NCBI GenBank assembly: GCA_028564925.1
Contig: CM053029.1
Location: 584,630,857-584,694,856 of the forward strand
DNA: 64,000 bases
Source: Lithobates sylvaticus
Lineage: Eukaryota > Chordata > Amphibia > Anura > Ranidae
Direction: 5' to 3'
The position numbers and the translations under genes were made by a program. Positions 1 through 11,678 of this stretch are shown here, one piece after another (within the stretch, counting starts at the first letter, position 1; each line of letters begins with the position of its first letter). The notes beneath the pieces were generated by a model. That model saw only the letters and a program-made list of their open reading frames with translations, ran no database searches and was not told the origin of the DNA.

Positions 1-856
1 TGTATTGTCCCTCATTGAGAGCTTGAAGTCTTTTGTGGTATTTGTGGATGAGGCTCTTTATCTTCTCAGATGGTAAAGCTGCCCATTCCTCTGGGCAAAA
101 AGCCTCCAGTTCCTGTAAATTATTGGGCTGTTTTGCTTGAACTGCACGTTTGAGATCTCCCCAGAGTGGCTCAATGATATTGAGGTCAGGAGACTGAGAT
201 GGCCACTCCAGAACCTTCACTTTATTCTGCTGTAGCCAATGACAGCTCGAATTGGCCTTGTGTTTTGGATCATTGTCATGTTGGAATCTCCAAATACGTC
301 CCATGCGCAGCTTCCTGGCTGATGAATGCAAATGTTCCTCCAGTACTTTTTTTTATAACATACTGCATTCATCTTGCCATCAATTTTGACCAAATTTCCT
401 GTGCCTTTGTAGCTCACACATCCCCAAAACATCAGCGATCCACCTCCGTGTTTCACAGTAGGAATGGTGGACCTTTCATCATAGGCCTTGTTGACTCCTC
501 TCCAAATGTAGTGTTTATGGTTGTGGCCAAAAAGCAAATTTTGGTCTCATCACTCCAAATGACATTGTGCCAGAAGGTTTGAGGCTTGTCTCTGTGCTGT
601 TTGGCGTATTATAAGCGGATACTTTGTGGCATTTGCGTAATAATGGCTTTCTTCTTGCGACTCCACCATGCAGCCCATCTTTCTTCAAGTGCCTCCTTAT
701 TGTGCATCTTAAAACAGCCACACCACATGTTTTCAGAGAGTCCTGTATTTCACCTGAAGTTATTTGTGGGTTTTTCTTTGCATCCCGAACAATTTTCCTG
801 GCAGTTGTGGCTGAAATTTTATTTGGTCTACCTGACCTTGGTTTGGTTTCAACAGA
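1..856 (-). pseudogene. Tc1-like transposase, partial and decayed
   Basis: Reading the minus strand gives a Tc1/mariner DDE transposase in several frames. Visible are WSDE near 545-560 (first catalytic D), the FQHDNDPKH block near 265-290 (second D) and [12 protein letters not shown] near 165-205 (catalytic E), followed by the usual C-terminal helix and KRLQAL-type tail running off the left edge. The GRP-like linker and part of the helix-turn-helix region are seen at 640-850. The match stops abruptly near 856, so the N-terminus is missing. Frame changes near 515-540 and inside the DDE domain make it non-functional. In life such a protein binds the element ends and performs cut-and-paste transposition at TA. 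No intact open frame remains. Confidence 0.85.
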
Positions 857-970
857 GGGCTAGTGAAAGAGGCAGCTGCAGCCAGGCGGGTTGACAGTGC
901 CTGAAGAGGTGGTGCTGGGATCAGTAGCCACAGGAAGAATGTAAGCTGAACACTGAACATTGCTACACAT

Positions 971-1880
971 TAGACATGTGCATTGCCAAAAAATTTGTTC
1001 ATTTTCGTTTTCGTTTCATTCGTTTTTATTTTTTTTTTTTCATTTTTCGGGTCATTCGTTATGATCGCCATTAGTAAATTCGTACATTCATAAATTCGTA
1101 CATTTGGAATCGTAAAATCGTACATTCGTACATTCATAAATTTATACATTCGAAAAATTCATACATTCGTAAATTCGAAAATTCATATTCGTAAATTCGT
1201 ACATTCGTAAATTAGAAAATTCGTAAATTTGGAAATTAGAAAATCCGAAAATTCGAAAATCCGAAAATTAGAAAATCTGAAAAAGTAACTAACTATTAAA
1301 TTAGGTATAGGTATTGTAATTTCCTTTCAAATTTGGCTGTTAGTGAACGTAACAAATACAAATTTATCCAAAGTTATGACTTATCCAAAATAACGAATGT
1401 CACATCCAAACAAATGGAAGGGAACAAATTAATAACAAATAATAATAATAAAACGTTTTTATTATTATTATTGTTATTTATTATTATTAATTCATTACAT
1501 TACATTCGTTTAGATACGGCATTTGTTATTTCGGATAATTCGTAACTTGGGATAAATTTGTATTTGTTACGTTCACTAACAGACAAATTTAAAAGGAAAT
1601 TACAATACCTATAATTTAATAGTTAAGTTATTATTAGGTAATTATTATTTCAGATTTCCGAATATCCGAATTAACGAATTAATGAATGTACAAATTTCCG
1701 AATGTACAAATGTATGAATTTACGAATGTACGAATTTACACATTTTTTAATATTCGAATTTACGAATATTCGGAAAAATTTGTTAAACAGGTTTTCGTTA
1801 ATTTGGATATTTCCGAATTAACAAATTTGTCGAAATTCGTTAAAAAACGAATTTGGAACGAAACGAATTGCACATGTCTA
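971..1880. mobile_element. hAT-type nonautonomous element (TAGACATGTGC ends), copy 1
   Basis: The ends are inverted (TAGACATGTGCA at 971, TGCACATGTCTA ending at 1880) and are flanked by a perfect 8-bp duplication, ctacacat, at 963-970 and 1881-1888. An 8-bp TSD is the hAT signature. The interior is AT-rich, full of attcgtaa-like motifs, and contains a long inverted repeat (about 1290-1370 against 1550-1630). There is no coding capacity. Related copies lie at 43078-44357 and 52409-53079. Confidence 0.9.
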
Positions 1881-1888
1881 CTACACAT

Positions 1889-2656
1889 AAAAGGGGACTC
1901 GGGTTCCTGCCTACAACAGGCTATTGCTCTAATCTAACAGTGAATGTCAGATCTTTACAGTGTGCCAGCTAGGTTTCTGCAAGCAAGTGAGAGCTGGTGG
2001 AAGACGTGGAGTGTATATAGAGACTGTATATAGGACTGTATATAGGAAGAGTTGTCCCTGAAGTCAAGTGGGCATCCCATAATATCCCATCTCTATCCAA
2101 GTTATTATTCCTCCATAAATAACAAAAACAAAGTCACGGACTGTTCTCTGAGTGCCTGTGGAAGTTCAGTGTGCCTGGTTGTGCAAGGTTGGGGATCCCA
2201 GTATACTTGCGGCTCCTTAGGGGGTGCGCTACACACTATTCAGCGAATGCTTTGCATCTTCTCACCATATTCTAAAATTCAGGTAAATGATTGATGTGCC
2301 TAGTATGTTTAATAAACTTATGCACTGAGCTCTTTTGGAGTGTGGTGTGGTGGGATTGTGAAGACATGCAATCATACCGGCATTCACAGTTAAGGAGAGT
2401 TTTTCATTAGAGATCTGGTGTGAAGCGTCCAGTTTTCTGTAGAGCAAAATGAAGCAATGGTGTCCAAAGTGAGGGAGATCCCCGAACATCACCAGGGTCA
2501 CCAGAACTAGTTTCCCAATGGACTATTTCTACTCCATTTCTGTTCTGGTGACCACCCACAATTTTGGGATTTTCCTTTTACCTTTATTTTTGGTTATAAC
2601 TGTAAACCCAACAAATTGAGAAGATTAATTTTCCTAAAGGGGACACCTGACAGATG
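1889..2656. other. Unassigned sequence
   Basis: No gene or bounded repeat recognised. There is a short tandem of tatagga/gactgtata near 2015-2050. Together with 857-970 it is the host sequence of the hAT insertion at 971-1880 and may itself be an old repeat, but no ends can be seen. Confidence 0.5.
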
Positions 2657-2717
2657 TTCTAATCCAGCGGTCTCAAACTTTCAAAAAACAAAGGGGCCAG
2701 TTTACTGCCCTTCATAC

Positions 2718-3057
2718 TTAAAGGGGTTGTAAAGGTTCATTTTTTTATTTTCTAAATAGGTTCCTTTAAGCTAGTGCATTGTTGGTTCACTTACCTTTTC
2801 CTTCGATTTCCCTCCTAAATGTTTTTTTTTCTTTGTTTTCTTTGTCTGAATTTCTCACTTCCTGTTCCTCCTCAATAAGCTGTTCTGGCTGACTAAACAC
2901 CGCTCGGATGATGGTGTGAAGTTTACTGAGGAGAAACAGGAAGTGAGAAATTCAGACAAAGAAAAAAAACATTTAGAAGGGAAATCGAAGGAAAAGGTAA
3001 GTGAACTTAAAGGAACCTATTTAGAAAATAAAAAACGAACCTTTACAACCCCTTTAA
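2718..3057. mobile_element. T2/Kolobok-like palindromic MITE
   Basis: TTAA at 2718-2721 and 3054-3057 flanks inverted arms of about 120 bp each beginning aggggttgtaaaggtt. TTAA targets with AGGRR-type ends are characteristic of the Xenopus T2 family. It is inserted in the left part of the hAT element 2665-4152. Confidence 0.85.
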
Positions 3058-3139
3058 GGGGCTCTGGACTTTAGCCAGCGGAAGTAGAAAACGCTTTGAC
3101 ATCAGTACGAGAAAATTATGCCATAGGCTTGGTGGTCAG

Positions 3140-4085
3140 TGGGAGTAAAAAAAAAAAAAAAAATGATGTCAATGGGGGGAATAGTGCCCAATGGTTGGTG
3201 TCAGTGGGAGAATTAGTTCCCCATTTTTGGTGTCAGTGGGGGGAATAGTGCCCAATGGTTGGGGTCAGTGGGAGAATTAGTTCCCCCATCTCTGGTGTCA
3301 GGGGAAGAAATAGTACCCCATTTTTGGTGTCGGTGGGAGGAATAGTGCCCAATGGTTGGTGTCAGTGGGAGAATTAGTAACCCATCTTTAGTGTCAGTGG
3401 AAGGAATAGTACCCCATTTTTGGTGTCAGTGGAAAGAATAGTGCCCAATGGTTGGGGTCAGTGGGATAATTAGTTCCCCATCTTTGGTGTCAGGGGAGGA
3501 AATAGTACCCCATTTTTGGTGTCAGTGGGGGGAATAGTGCCCAATGGTTGGTGTCAAGGGAAGAAATAGTACCCCATTTTTGGTGTCGGTGGGAAGAATA
3601 GTGCTCAATGGTTGGTGTCAGTGGAATAATTAGTTCCCCATCTTTGGTGTCAGGGGAGGAAATAGTACCCCATTTTTGGTGTCAGTGGGGGGAATAGTGC
3701 CCAATGGTTGGTGTCAGGGGAAGAAATAGTACCCCATTTTTGGTGTCGGTGGGAAGAATAGTGCTCAATGGTTGGTGTCAGTGGGAGAATTAGTTCCCCA
3801 TCTCTGGTGTCAGGGGAAGAAATAGTACCCCATTTTTGGTGTCAGTGGGAGGAATAGTGCCCAATGGTTGGGGTCAGTGGGAGAATTAGTTCCCCATCTC
3901 TGGTGTCAGGGGAAGAAATAGTACCCCATTTTTGGTGTCGATGGGAGGAATAGTGCCCAATGGTTGGTGTCAGTGGGAGGATTAGTACCCCATCTTTGGT
4001 GTCAGTGGAAGGAATAGTGCCCAATGGTTGGTGTCAGTGGAAGAATTAGATCCCCATCTCTGGTGTCAGTGGAAGGAATAGTGCC
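3140..4085. repeat. 32-bp minisatellite inside a hAT element
   Basis: About 30 head-to-tail units of about 32 bp, alternating two variants: ggtgtcagtgggagaattag followed by ttccccattttt, and a version containing gggaatagtgcccaatggtt. The array lies entirely within the hAT boundaries, so it arose by internal expansion. Confidence 0.9.
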
Positions 4086-4160
4086 GCAAGGGCCTGATAC
4101 AGGCAAGCAAAGGGCCACATCCAGCCCACGGGTCGCAGTTTGGAGACCCCTGTTCTAATC

Positions 4161-4877
4161 CCTCGCCACTCTATCCAAGATGTAAAAAAAAAAAGTTTTG
4201 GGGAATAAAGATTGTGATAGTGACATTATGTTTACATCTTCTCTGAGTAAAGAACTGATGTAAGTTTTCTACACGCTCTGTAAAGTACGGCGGAATTTGT
4301 TGCCGCCACATAAATGAATGACAAAAATAAAGAGTAAAATGCTTACTGCAGTCTGCTGTTACTTCTCATAGTTTCTTTATTAGACTGTCAATTCTGAATG
4401 AAAGAAAATAACAGTCTCTACAATTTTTTAGAAGTTAAATAATAATAATTTTGTGTTTATGCCCAGAAGTCACGTAAGCACATAAAAAGCAAATAAAAGG
4501 ATGTTTTAAAAAAAATTCAGTCGTAGTGTAGAATGGATGGCATAGCATTTCCTACACGCTGTATGAAATAGGTTTTCTAGAACAGCTTGCATGGTATAAG
4601 GCAGGGATATAGATAAAAAAAATGGCAGTGCCAATTTTCAGAAGCTGGGCATCAACGTACTGACATTTGTAAATTGGCTTGCATAGCACTGTTAGTGGAT
4701 GGGATGAATGAAGTGGCCATAAGGGACCATCTGTGTATATTGTGCGTAGTTCTCAACACTCCCACTGCTATTGTTCCCCCACACACTCCAGACATGGTGT
4801 TGAAAATCCAGATTGAGGAAATTGTAAATATAGCGCCGTAGAGTTATCTCACTGGTATTGCTATCTTTAAGTATTGA
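4161..4877. other. Single-copy-looking sequence, no feature seen
   Basis: No recognisable repeat end, coding exon or structured RNA. AT-rich with ordinary complexity. Confidence 0.5.
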
Positions 4878-4914
4878 CAGGGTTTATTTTCTCTAAGGAA
4901 TAGGTGCAGGAACG

Positions 4915-6476
4915 CCCCCCTTCTTTACTCCTTATCTCCACCCCCTACCCACCTCTGAGCACCATCCCTTGGTTCCACCCCCTACCCACCTCTGAGCACC
5001 ATCCCTTGGATACACCCCCTACCCACCTCCGAGCACCATCCCTAGGTTCCACCCCCTACCCACCTCTGAGCACCATCCCTAGGTTCCACCCCCCTCCCAC
5101 CCACCTCTGAGCACCATCCCTAGGTTACACCCCCTACCCACCTCTGAGCACCATCCCTTGGATCCACCCCCTACCCACCTCCGAGCACCATCCCTAGGTT
5201 CCACCCCCTACCCACCTCTGAGCACCATCCCTAGGTTCCACCCCCTACCCACCTCTGAGCACCATCCCTTGGTTCCACCCCCTACCCACCTCTGAGCACC
5301 ATCCCTTGGATCCACCCCCTACCCACCTCCGAGCACCATCCCTTGGTTCCACCCCCTACCCACCTCTGAGCACCATCGCTTGGATACACCCCCTACCCAC
5401 CTCCGAGCACCATCCCTAGGTTCCACCCCCTACCCACCTCTGAGCACCATCCCTTGGTTCCACCCCCTACCCACCTCTGAGCACCATCCCTTGGTTCCAC
5501 CCCCTACCCACCTCTGAGCACCATCCCTTGGTTCCACCCCCTACCCACCTCTGAGCACCATCCCTTGGTTCCACTCCCTACCCACCTCTGAGCACCATCC
5601 CTTGGTTCCACCCCCTACCCACCTCTGAGCACCATCCCTTGGTTCTACCCCCTACCCACCGCAGAGCACCATCCCTTGGTTCCACCCCCTACCCACCTCC
5701 GAGCACCATCCCTAGGTTCCACCCCCCTACCCACCTCTGAGCACCATCCCTTGGTTCCACCCCCTACCCACCTCTGAGCACCATCCCTTGGTTCCACCCC
5801 CTACCCACCTCCGAGCACCATCCCTTGGTTCCACCCCCTACCCACCTCTGAGCACCATCGCTTGGATACACCCCCTACCCACCTCCGAGCACCATCCCTA
5901 GGTTCCACCCCCTACCCACCTCTGAGCACCATCCCTTGGTTCCACCCCCTACCCACCTCTGAGCACCACCCCTTGGTTCCACTCCCTACCCACCTCTGAG
6001 CACCACCCCTTGGTTCCACTCCCTACCCACCTCTGAGCACCACCCCTTGGTTCCACTCCCTACCCACCTCTGAGCACCATCCCTTGGTTCCACCCCCTAC
6101 CCACCTCTGAGCACCATCCCTTGGTTCTACCCCCTACCCACCTCTGAGCACCATCCCTTGGTTCCACCCCCTACCCACCTCCGAGCACCATCCCTAGGTT
6201 CCACCCCCTACCCACCTCTGAGCACCATCCCTTGGTTCCACCCCCTACCCACCTCTGAGCACCATCCCTTGGTTCCACCCCCTACCCACCTCTGAGCACC
6301 ATCCCTTGGTTCCACTCCCTACCCACCTCTGAGCACCATCCCTTGGTTCCACCCCCTACCCACCTCTGAGCACCATCCCTAGGTTCCACCCCCCTACCCA
6401 CCTCTGAGCACCATCCCTTGGTTCCACCCCCTACCCACCTCCGAGCACCATCCCTAGGTTCCACCCCCCTACCCAC
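4915..6476. repeat. 37-bp minisatellite (ccaccccctacccacctctg... unit)
   Basis: About 42 near-identical 37-bp units (core ctgagcaccatcccttggtt), C-rich on the plus strand. Variants (tctg/tccg, ttgg/tagg) recur in blocks, suggesting block duplication. The sister element at 56717 has only about two diverged units in the same place. Confidence 0.95.
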
Positions 6477-6556
6477 CTTCCAGTACCGGCCCTTTTAGAG
6501 AGTACAGAACCAAATATCATTTTGTGGTGCTAAATAATTTGTATAGGATTTGTTAA

Positions 6557-7685
6557 CCACTTACGGACCGCCCGCCGCAGTTTTACGCCAGCTGTTTAAA
6601 GGAGGATATCGCTGTTATGGCAGCAGCTAGCTGCCATAACCCCAGTATCCTCTTCTTCAGCGGGCGGTCCGCTACAAGATAAAAATGGTCTCTGCGGCAG
6701 ATTCGCCGCAAGATCACTTTTATAGGCGGCAGGAGAGGGCCTCCTGCCACGATCTGGTGCCCTCCGTAGCTTACAGGAGCCGTCGGCGGAGGCGATCGTG
6801 TCTTGACGCTAGCTGGGTATGGTGATGAGTGAGGGGAATATGGCCCCCAATCGTCTCCATACAATTGCTGGGCGGAAGCGACGTCAAAACGTCACTTCCG
6901 CCCACAGCTCTTAAAGGGCCATTTTTTTTAAATAATTTGTTTAAATTACAATTTTTAGATATATTTTTTTGTATTGCATTTTAGTGTAAATATGAGATCT
7001 GAGGTCTCTCTGACCCCAGATCTCATATTTAAGAGGTCCCGCCATGCTTTTTTCTATTACAAGGGATGTTTACATTGTTTGTAATAGGAATAAAAGTGAC
7101 ATATTTTTTTTTTTTTTTAAAACAGGGTAAAAATAAAAAATAAAAGGTAAAATAAATAACGATGAGCTTGCGTGCAGAAGTGAATGCAAATGTGAGTAGC
7201 GCCCGCATATGAAAATGGTGTTCAAACCACACATGTGCCACGATCGTTAGAGCGAGAGCAATAATTCTAGCCCTAGACCTCCTCTGTAACTCAAAACATG
7301 CAACCTGTAGAATTTGTTAAACGTCGCCTATGGAGATTTTTAAGGGTAAAAGTTTGTCGTCATTCCAATGAGCGGGCGCAATTTTAAAGCGTTACATGTT
7401 GGGTATCAATTTACTCGGCATAACATTATCTTTCACAATATAAAAAAAAAATTGGGCTAACTTTACTGTTTTTTAATTCAAAAAAGCATATTTTTTCTCC
7501 AAAAAGTGTGCTTGTAAGACTGCTGCGCAAATACGGTGTGACAGAAAGTATTGCAAGGACCGCCATTTTATTCTCTAGGGTGTTAGAAAAAAAATGTAGA
7601 ATGTTTGGGGGTTCGAAGTAAACATGTAAACCTGTTTTTAACTTGTAAACAACAAATCTCAGAAAGAGGCTCTGTCCTTAAGTGG
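6557..7685. mobile_element. piggyBac-like nonautonomous element
   Basis: Flanked by TTAA at 6553-6556 and 7686-7689, with short inverted ends ccacttacggac and (right end reversed) ccacttaaggac. The sister host element at 57270 has an uninterrupted ...tttgttaatgataacaag, so the pre-insertion site is visible and only TTAA is duplicated. The interior holds a large hairpin (tgccataac / gttatggca near 6620-6640). No coding capacity. Confidence 0.85.
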
Positions 7686-7689
7686 TTAA

Positions 7690-8060
7690 TGATGACAAGA
7701 AAAGCAGTAAAATAGATCCTCTGCAGCCAGCAACAGACCCCCTCCAGCAGCAACAGACCCCCTCCAGCAGTAATTGATGCCAACCAGCAATGCTAGACCC
7801 ACCCCAGCAACAATATATTCCCTACAGAACATTATACTCCCCCAAGCAACCACTTGTTACAAACTACCCCCCCCCCCCGGCAACAATAGATCCACCCCTG
7901 CAACAATAGACCCCCCAGCAACATCAACAGATTTCTCAGCAGCCAGCAATTATAGACCCTCCTGCAGCCAGCATCAATAGACCTCTCTCTAAAAAATTGC
8001 CCCCCTCCCCAGCAACAATACACCTCCTCAGCAAGAATAGACCCTCCAGCATACCCCAGT
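7690..8060. repeat. Degenerate tandem of agcaacaatagaccc-like units
   Basis: Loose repeats of about 18-22 bp (cagcaacaatagaccccc). The same run occurs at 57290-57690 in the sister hAT element, so it belongs to the element and is not chance low complexity. Confidence 0.75.
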
Positions 8061-8263
8061 TCCCCTTGCCATTACATACATTCAGAGCTGGAGGCACCGG
8101 AACTGTGTTCCTGCACGTTCCTGCTGAGAAAAAGGCTGAGTATTGATGTAAATTATCTGGGCAGGTAGCTTCTACGCCTCAAGGGATCTCCATGGTCTCC
8201 TTGGCTTGTAGTGTAATGTAACAAAAATGGAAATTGAAGCACCACACCACTGCTAAGGGATCC

Positions 8264-8685
8264 AAATACAACTTTAGGGCCAGTTCTCACTGGTGCGTTG
8301 TCTGAGATCGGACATGCAAATCACATGCAATCTCTGTGCACAGTGCAATGCTATTTCAGCCATACAGATAGTATGGCTGAATTCACATCAAACTCGCACA
8401 GGCCCCTTTCTTTGGTTCCTGTATGAATTTGCAGATCGTACTGCGATATGCAAACTGATTTGGGGGTGTCATTAACTTTTAAATGGCACTCCCAGCAGTT
8501 CGCATAGGGCAGTGTGAACTGCAATGCGGCAACCCCTAGTGGATTTGCAGGGTTCCTGCATCGCTGCAGTGTGAGCCGGCCCTTAGTCCAATAAAAGTCA
8601 GAGGATCAATCCAAAAAATAGCCAATTTTGGCTACCTTTTGGATTGTCCCCTGACTTTTATTGGAATAAAGTTGTATCTGAAATT
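8264..8685. repeat. Snap-back (fold-back) element split by a MITE
   Basis: The left arm (atacaacttta before 8277, then tccaataaaagtcag after 8585) mirrors the right arm at about 8625-8685 (ctgacttttattgg, then aataaagttgtat). The arms close on ...tagccaattttggcta. The uninterrupted right arm shows where the MITE 8277-8582 entered the left arm. Confidence 0.75.
8277..8582. mobile_element. Harbinger-like MITE (gggccagttctcactg ends)
   Basis: Inverted ends gggccagttctcactg and cagtgtgagccggccc are flanked by TTA at 8274-8276 and 8583-8585. A 3-bp TWA target fits PIF/Harbinger. The interior is noncoding and includes gccatacagatagtatggc, a small hairpin. Confidence 0.7.
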
Positions 8686-8689
8686 GTCC

Positions 8690-9493
8690 AGGTTTCCTAT
8701 CACCATAGATTGATTAATCCAGTGCAAAGGAAGTCTTATGCTTGTAAGCATAAAATAAATGTCCAAAATGTTTGTGACCCCCTAGGGATAATCCTAGGTT
8801 TGATCTAAACTCAGTTCAGCCGTAACCTGTGGGAAGCTGTTACATGACATCAGGCCGCTGTGCCATTTGCCTGCAGCCATGGAATTCCTGGCTCCATGGT
8901 TTGCGTTTGCGCGCCCCCTCAAAAAATTTGGAGCACCACCCACCACTGCTAGGGACCCCGGATAGATCAGAGCAGTTCTGATTGGTGAGCATGGTCACCT
9001 GTAGGTGCTGATCAATCAAAATAATTCTGATCCATTCCAGCATCCCTAGGGGAAAATAAGAAAGAACAGCACAGTTTTCAAACCCCAGGACTGCTGTGCC
9101 AGGCTTAGTGGACAGTGAAACTGACTCACCCATGGAGGTAAATGCAGCAGGGACCAGAAAAGGGGGAGGGGAGGGTGTAGCGTGTTAGTTCATCTCAAAA
9201 TTTTTTGTAAAAAGGTGAGTTTAAACTTTAGTTGGTTCCAAACCTTAGCTCACCCCTGATAAATCCTAATAATGAACTTCTCTTATTTGTGCAGCAACCT
9301 ATAGTGTGGGCTACTAGTAGTGAGAGTAGGCAAACTATACTCTGACTCATGCTAACTGGTGAGTCTGTAATTGGGTCAGGGTTACTAAAGTTCAGGGCTG
9401 GACGACTCATCCTGGCAGCTCTCTGGTGCGTCCCCCCTGTTTCTAGAATATCGGAGAATGTTCTGGAACTAGTGGGTGGAGGCAAGGAGTAGT
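8690..9493. other. Unassigned sequence
   Basis: No coding exon or bounded element recognised. Sequence around 8930-9070 resembles interspersed-repeat sequence (gagcaccacccaccactgct), but no ends are visible. Confidence 0.4.
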
Positions 9494-9765
9494 TGCTACA
9501 TTTGTTTCCTTTAGATCTGTTTAAGATGCTTATCTAATAGTTTCTTGAAAGTATCGATGGCCCCAGCTGAGACCACCGCCTGTGGAAGGGAATTCCACAT
9601 CCTTGCCACTCTTACAGTAAAGAACCCTCTATGCAGTTTAAGGTTAAACCTCTTTTCTTCTAATTTTAATGAGTGGCCACGTGTCTTGTAAAACTCCCTT
9701 CTGCGAAAAAGTTTTATCCCTATTGTGGGGTCACCAGTATGGAACTGCCCTCTTCTAATATTGGC
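9494..9765 (-). pseudogene. CR1/L2-type LINE, ORF2 C-terminal fragment
   Basis: The minus strand encodes the usual C-terminal tail of CR1/L2-type LINE ORF2 proteins: a RGHSLKLEEKRFNLKLHRGF block followed by RMWNSLPQAVV and a FKKLLDKHL helix, ending at a stop near 9511. It starts abruptly near 9765, so it is 5' truncated, as is usual for LINE insertions. It is also the empty-site reference for the insertion at 10660-11678 (its gcagtttaaggttaaacc is uninterrupted). Confidence 0.8.
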
Positions 9766-10429
9766 ACTTGTTTTGGGGGGAGGGGAGCTGGTACCTTGTT
9801 TTGACAAGTACCCTTTCCCACTCTCCCACTTTCGGTCGGATTGCCGCTGCAGTTATCTCTCTCTGCCTGCAACCTTCTGGGACTCGTCACAGGTCCCAGA
9901 AGGCTGCGGCACCATTCACAAAGCCTAGCAAGGATTGTGCATGCGCAGTGGGCAGCCCGATGTGAAGCAGCAAGGAATCATAGCTGGTTGACCACAGTAA
10001 ATATACAGAGGAATCAAAGTTCAGAGAAGAAGCGGTTGAGGTGAGCACAGCACTGGACCCCTGGACAGGGGAGTGTCCTTTTATTAAAAGTTGGGAGGTA
10101 CAGTATTGGTAGCTGCTGACTTTCAATGTTTTATCCAAAAAGCTGAAGAACTGCTTTAAATATACAATTGAAAGCATTTTCTTGTATCTGTAGTGTAATG
10201 TGCAGTATATTGCCAAGTGCACACAAAAACCTGCTGGCCCTGCCAAAAACCCAGGGAGCTTCTAATTTCCTGCACACTCTGCCACACGGCTGGACCAAGT
10301 GTAAATGACCCCCAAATGGTGTGGTACCTATCAGGTTTTTCTTCTTCTTCTCTGATTCTTTCTTTTTTTTTAACTAGGTTTAGCTAATTTCTTGTGCATT
10401 TTATTGCACATCCTCTATGCAGCTTTATA
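9766..10429. other. Unassigned sequence
   Basis: Nothing recognised beyond pyrimidine-rich stretches near 10335-10370. Confidence 0.4.
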
Positions 10430-10659
10430 TAGTTACATAGTAGGTGAGGTTGAAAAAAAGACACAAGTCCATCAAGTCCAACCTATGTGTGTGATTATAT
10501 GTCAGTATTACATTGTATATCCCAGTATGCTGTGGACATTCAGGTGCTTATCTAATAGTTTCTTGAAACTATCGATGCCCCCGGCTGAGACCACCGCCTG
10601 TGGAAGGGAATTACACATCCTTGCCGCTCTTACAGTAAAGAACCCTCTACCTAATTTAA

Positions 10660-11678
10660 CCACTTGACCACTGGGCACTTAAACCCCCTTCCTAACCAGA
10701 CCAATTTTCATCTTTCGGTGCTCTCACAATTTGAATGGCAATTACTCAGTCACTGTACCCAAATCAATTTTTTGTTCTTTTTTTTTCACACAAATATAGC
10801 TTTATTTTGGTGGTATTTAATCACTGCTGTGTTTTTTTTTTTTTTTTTTTGCGCTATTAATCAAAAAAGACTGAAAATTCGGTAAAAAAAAAAAAAAAAT
10901 AATTTGTTTCTATTAAAATTTATTGCAGAGTATTGGCAGAGTATTGGCGAGTATTGGCATTGTATTGGCAAGTATTGGTGAGTATTGCGGTGTTGCAGAG
11001 TATTGGCAGAGTATTGCACAGTATTGGCAGAGTATTGCAGTGTTGGCAGAGTATTGCAGTGTTGGCACAGTATTGGCAGAGTATTGCAGTGTTGGCAGAG
11101 TACTGGCAGAGTATTGCACAGTATTGGCAGAGTATTGCACAGTATTGGCCGAGTATTGCAGTGTTGGCAGAGTACTGGCAGAGTATTGCACAGTATTGGC
11201 AGAGTATTGCACAGTATTGGCCGAGTATTGCGCAGTGTTGGCCGAGTATTGCAGTGTTGGCAGAGTACTGGCAGAGTATTGCACAGTATTGGCAGAGTAT
11301 TGCACAGTATTGGCCGAGTATTGCAGTGTTGGCCGAGTATTGCAGTGTTGCACTGTCATTGAGCAGCGCTGTGGGCACTACACATCCAGCCCACAGCGCT
11401 GCTGACATCTCTCCCCCTCTCCGCTTCTCCCCTCTCACTGTACCGATCGGTACAGAGAGGGGAGGGAGGAACTGGCGTCATGACGTGACGCCGGTTTGTT
11501 TACATGTGATCGCTCCGTCATTTGAGAGCGCAATGGTAAAGCGCATGGTAAACGGCCGCTGGGGGCCCCTGGGGGCGCGCGGGAGCAAGATTCTGGGAAT
11601 GACATCCTACGGACGTCCACCCAGAATAAGCCGACCGCACTGTAGCCGTCTTTCGGCTATGGCCCGGTCGGCATGTGG
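10660..11678. mobile_element. piggyBac-like nonautonomous element with internal minisatellite
   Basis: TTAA at 10656-10659 and 11679-11682, with ends ccacttgaccac and ...ggcatgtgg. It splits a LINE whose uninterrupted paralogue is at about 9640. The left subterminal block (cacttaaacccccttcc, accaattttcatctttc) and the GC-rich right block (gacgtgacgccggtttg) are typical of this family in the window. Noncoding. Confidence 0.88.
10921..11350. repeat. Short-period minisatellite (gagtattgg-ca units)
   Basis: Head-to-tail cagagtattgg-like units of about 11 bp with longer-range patterns (cagtgttggcagagtactgg recurs). Because the period gives no stops, all frames look open; this is not coding. Confidence 0.92.

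Larger units (their letters stand above)
2665..4152. mobile_element. hAT (Charlie-like) nonautonomous element with nested MITE and minisatellite
   Basis: Inverted ends CAGCGGTCTCAAACT (2665) and AGTTTGGAGACCCCTG (ending 4152) are flanked by a perfect 8-bp TSD, ttctaatc, at 2657-2664 and 4153-4160. The CAGNGGTCTCCAAACT type of end is typical of Charlie/MER5-like hAT families. Inside are a T2-like MITE (2718-3057) and a 32-bp minisatellite (about 3140-4085), which together account for nearly all of the length. Noncoding. Confidence 0.92.
4878..8138. mobile_element. hAT-type nonautonomous element swollen by minisatellite and a nested insertion
   Basis: The left end CAGGGTTTATTTTCTC and the right end ...GAGAAAAAGGCTG (imperfect inverted repeats) are flanked by a perfect 8-bp TSD, agtattga, at 4870-4877 and 8139-8146. 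The same family at 56717-57756 has its own perfect TSD. Order inside: a 37-bp minisatellite (4915-6476), unique sequence with a piggyBac-like insertion (6557-7685), a second degenerate tandem (7690-8060), then the terminal block ending gttcctgctgagaaaaa. Confidence 0.93.

Noticed and set aside
3140-6476. CRISPR-like regular repeats
   Set aside because: The units are contiguous with no unique spacers, the sequence is eukaryotic, and the arrays lie inside hAT elements.
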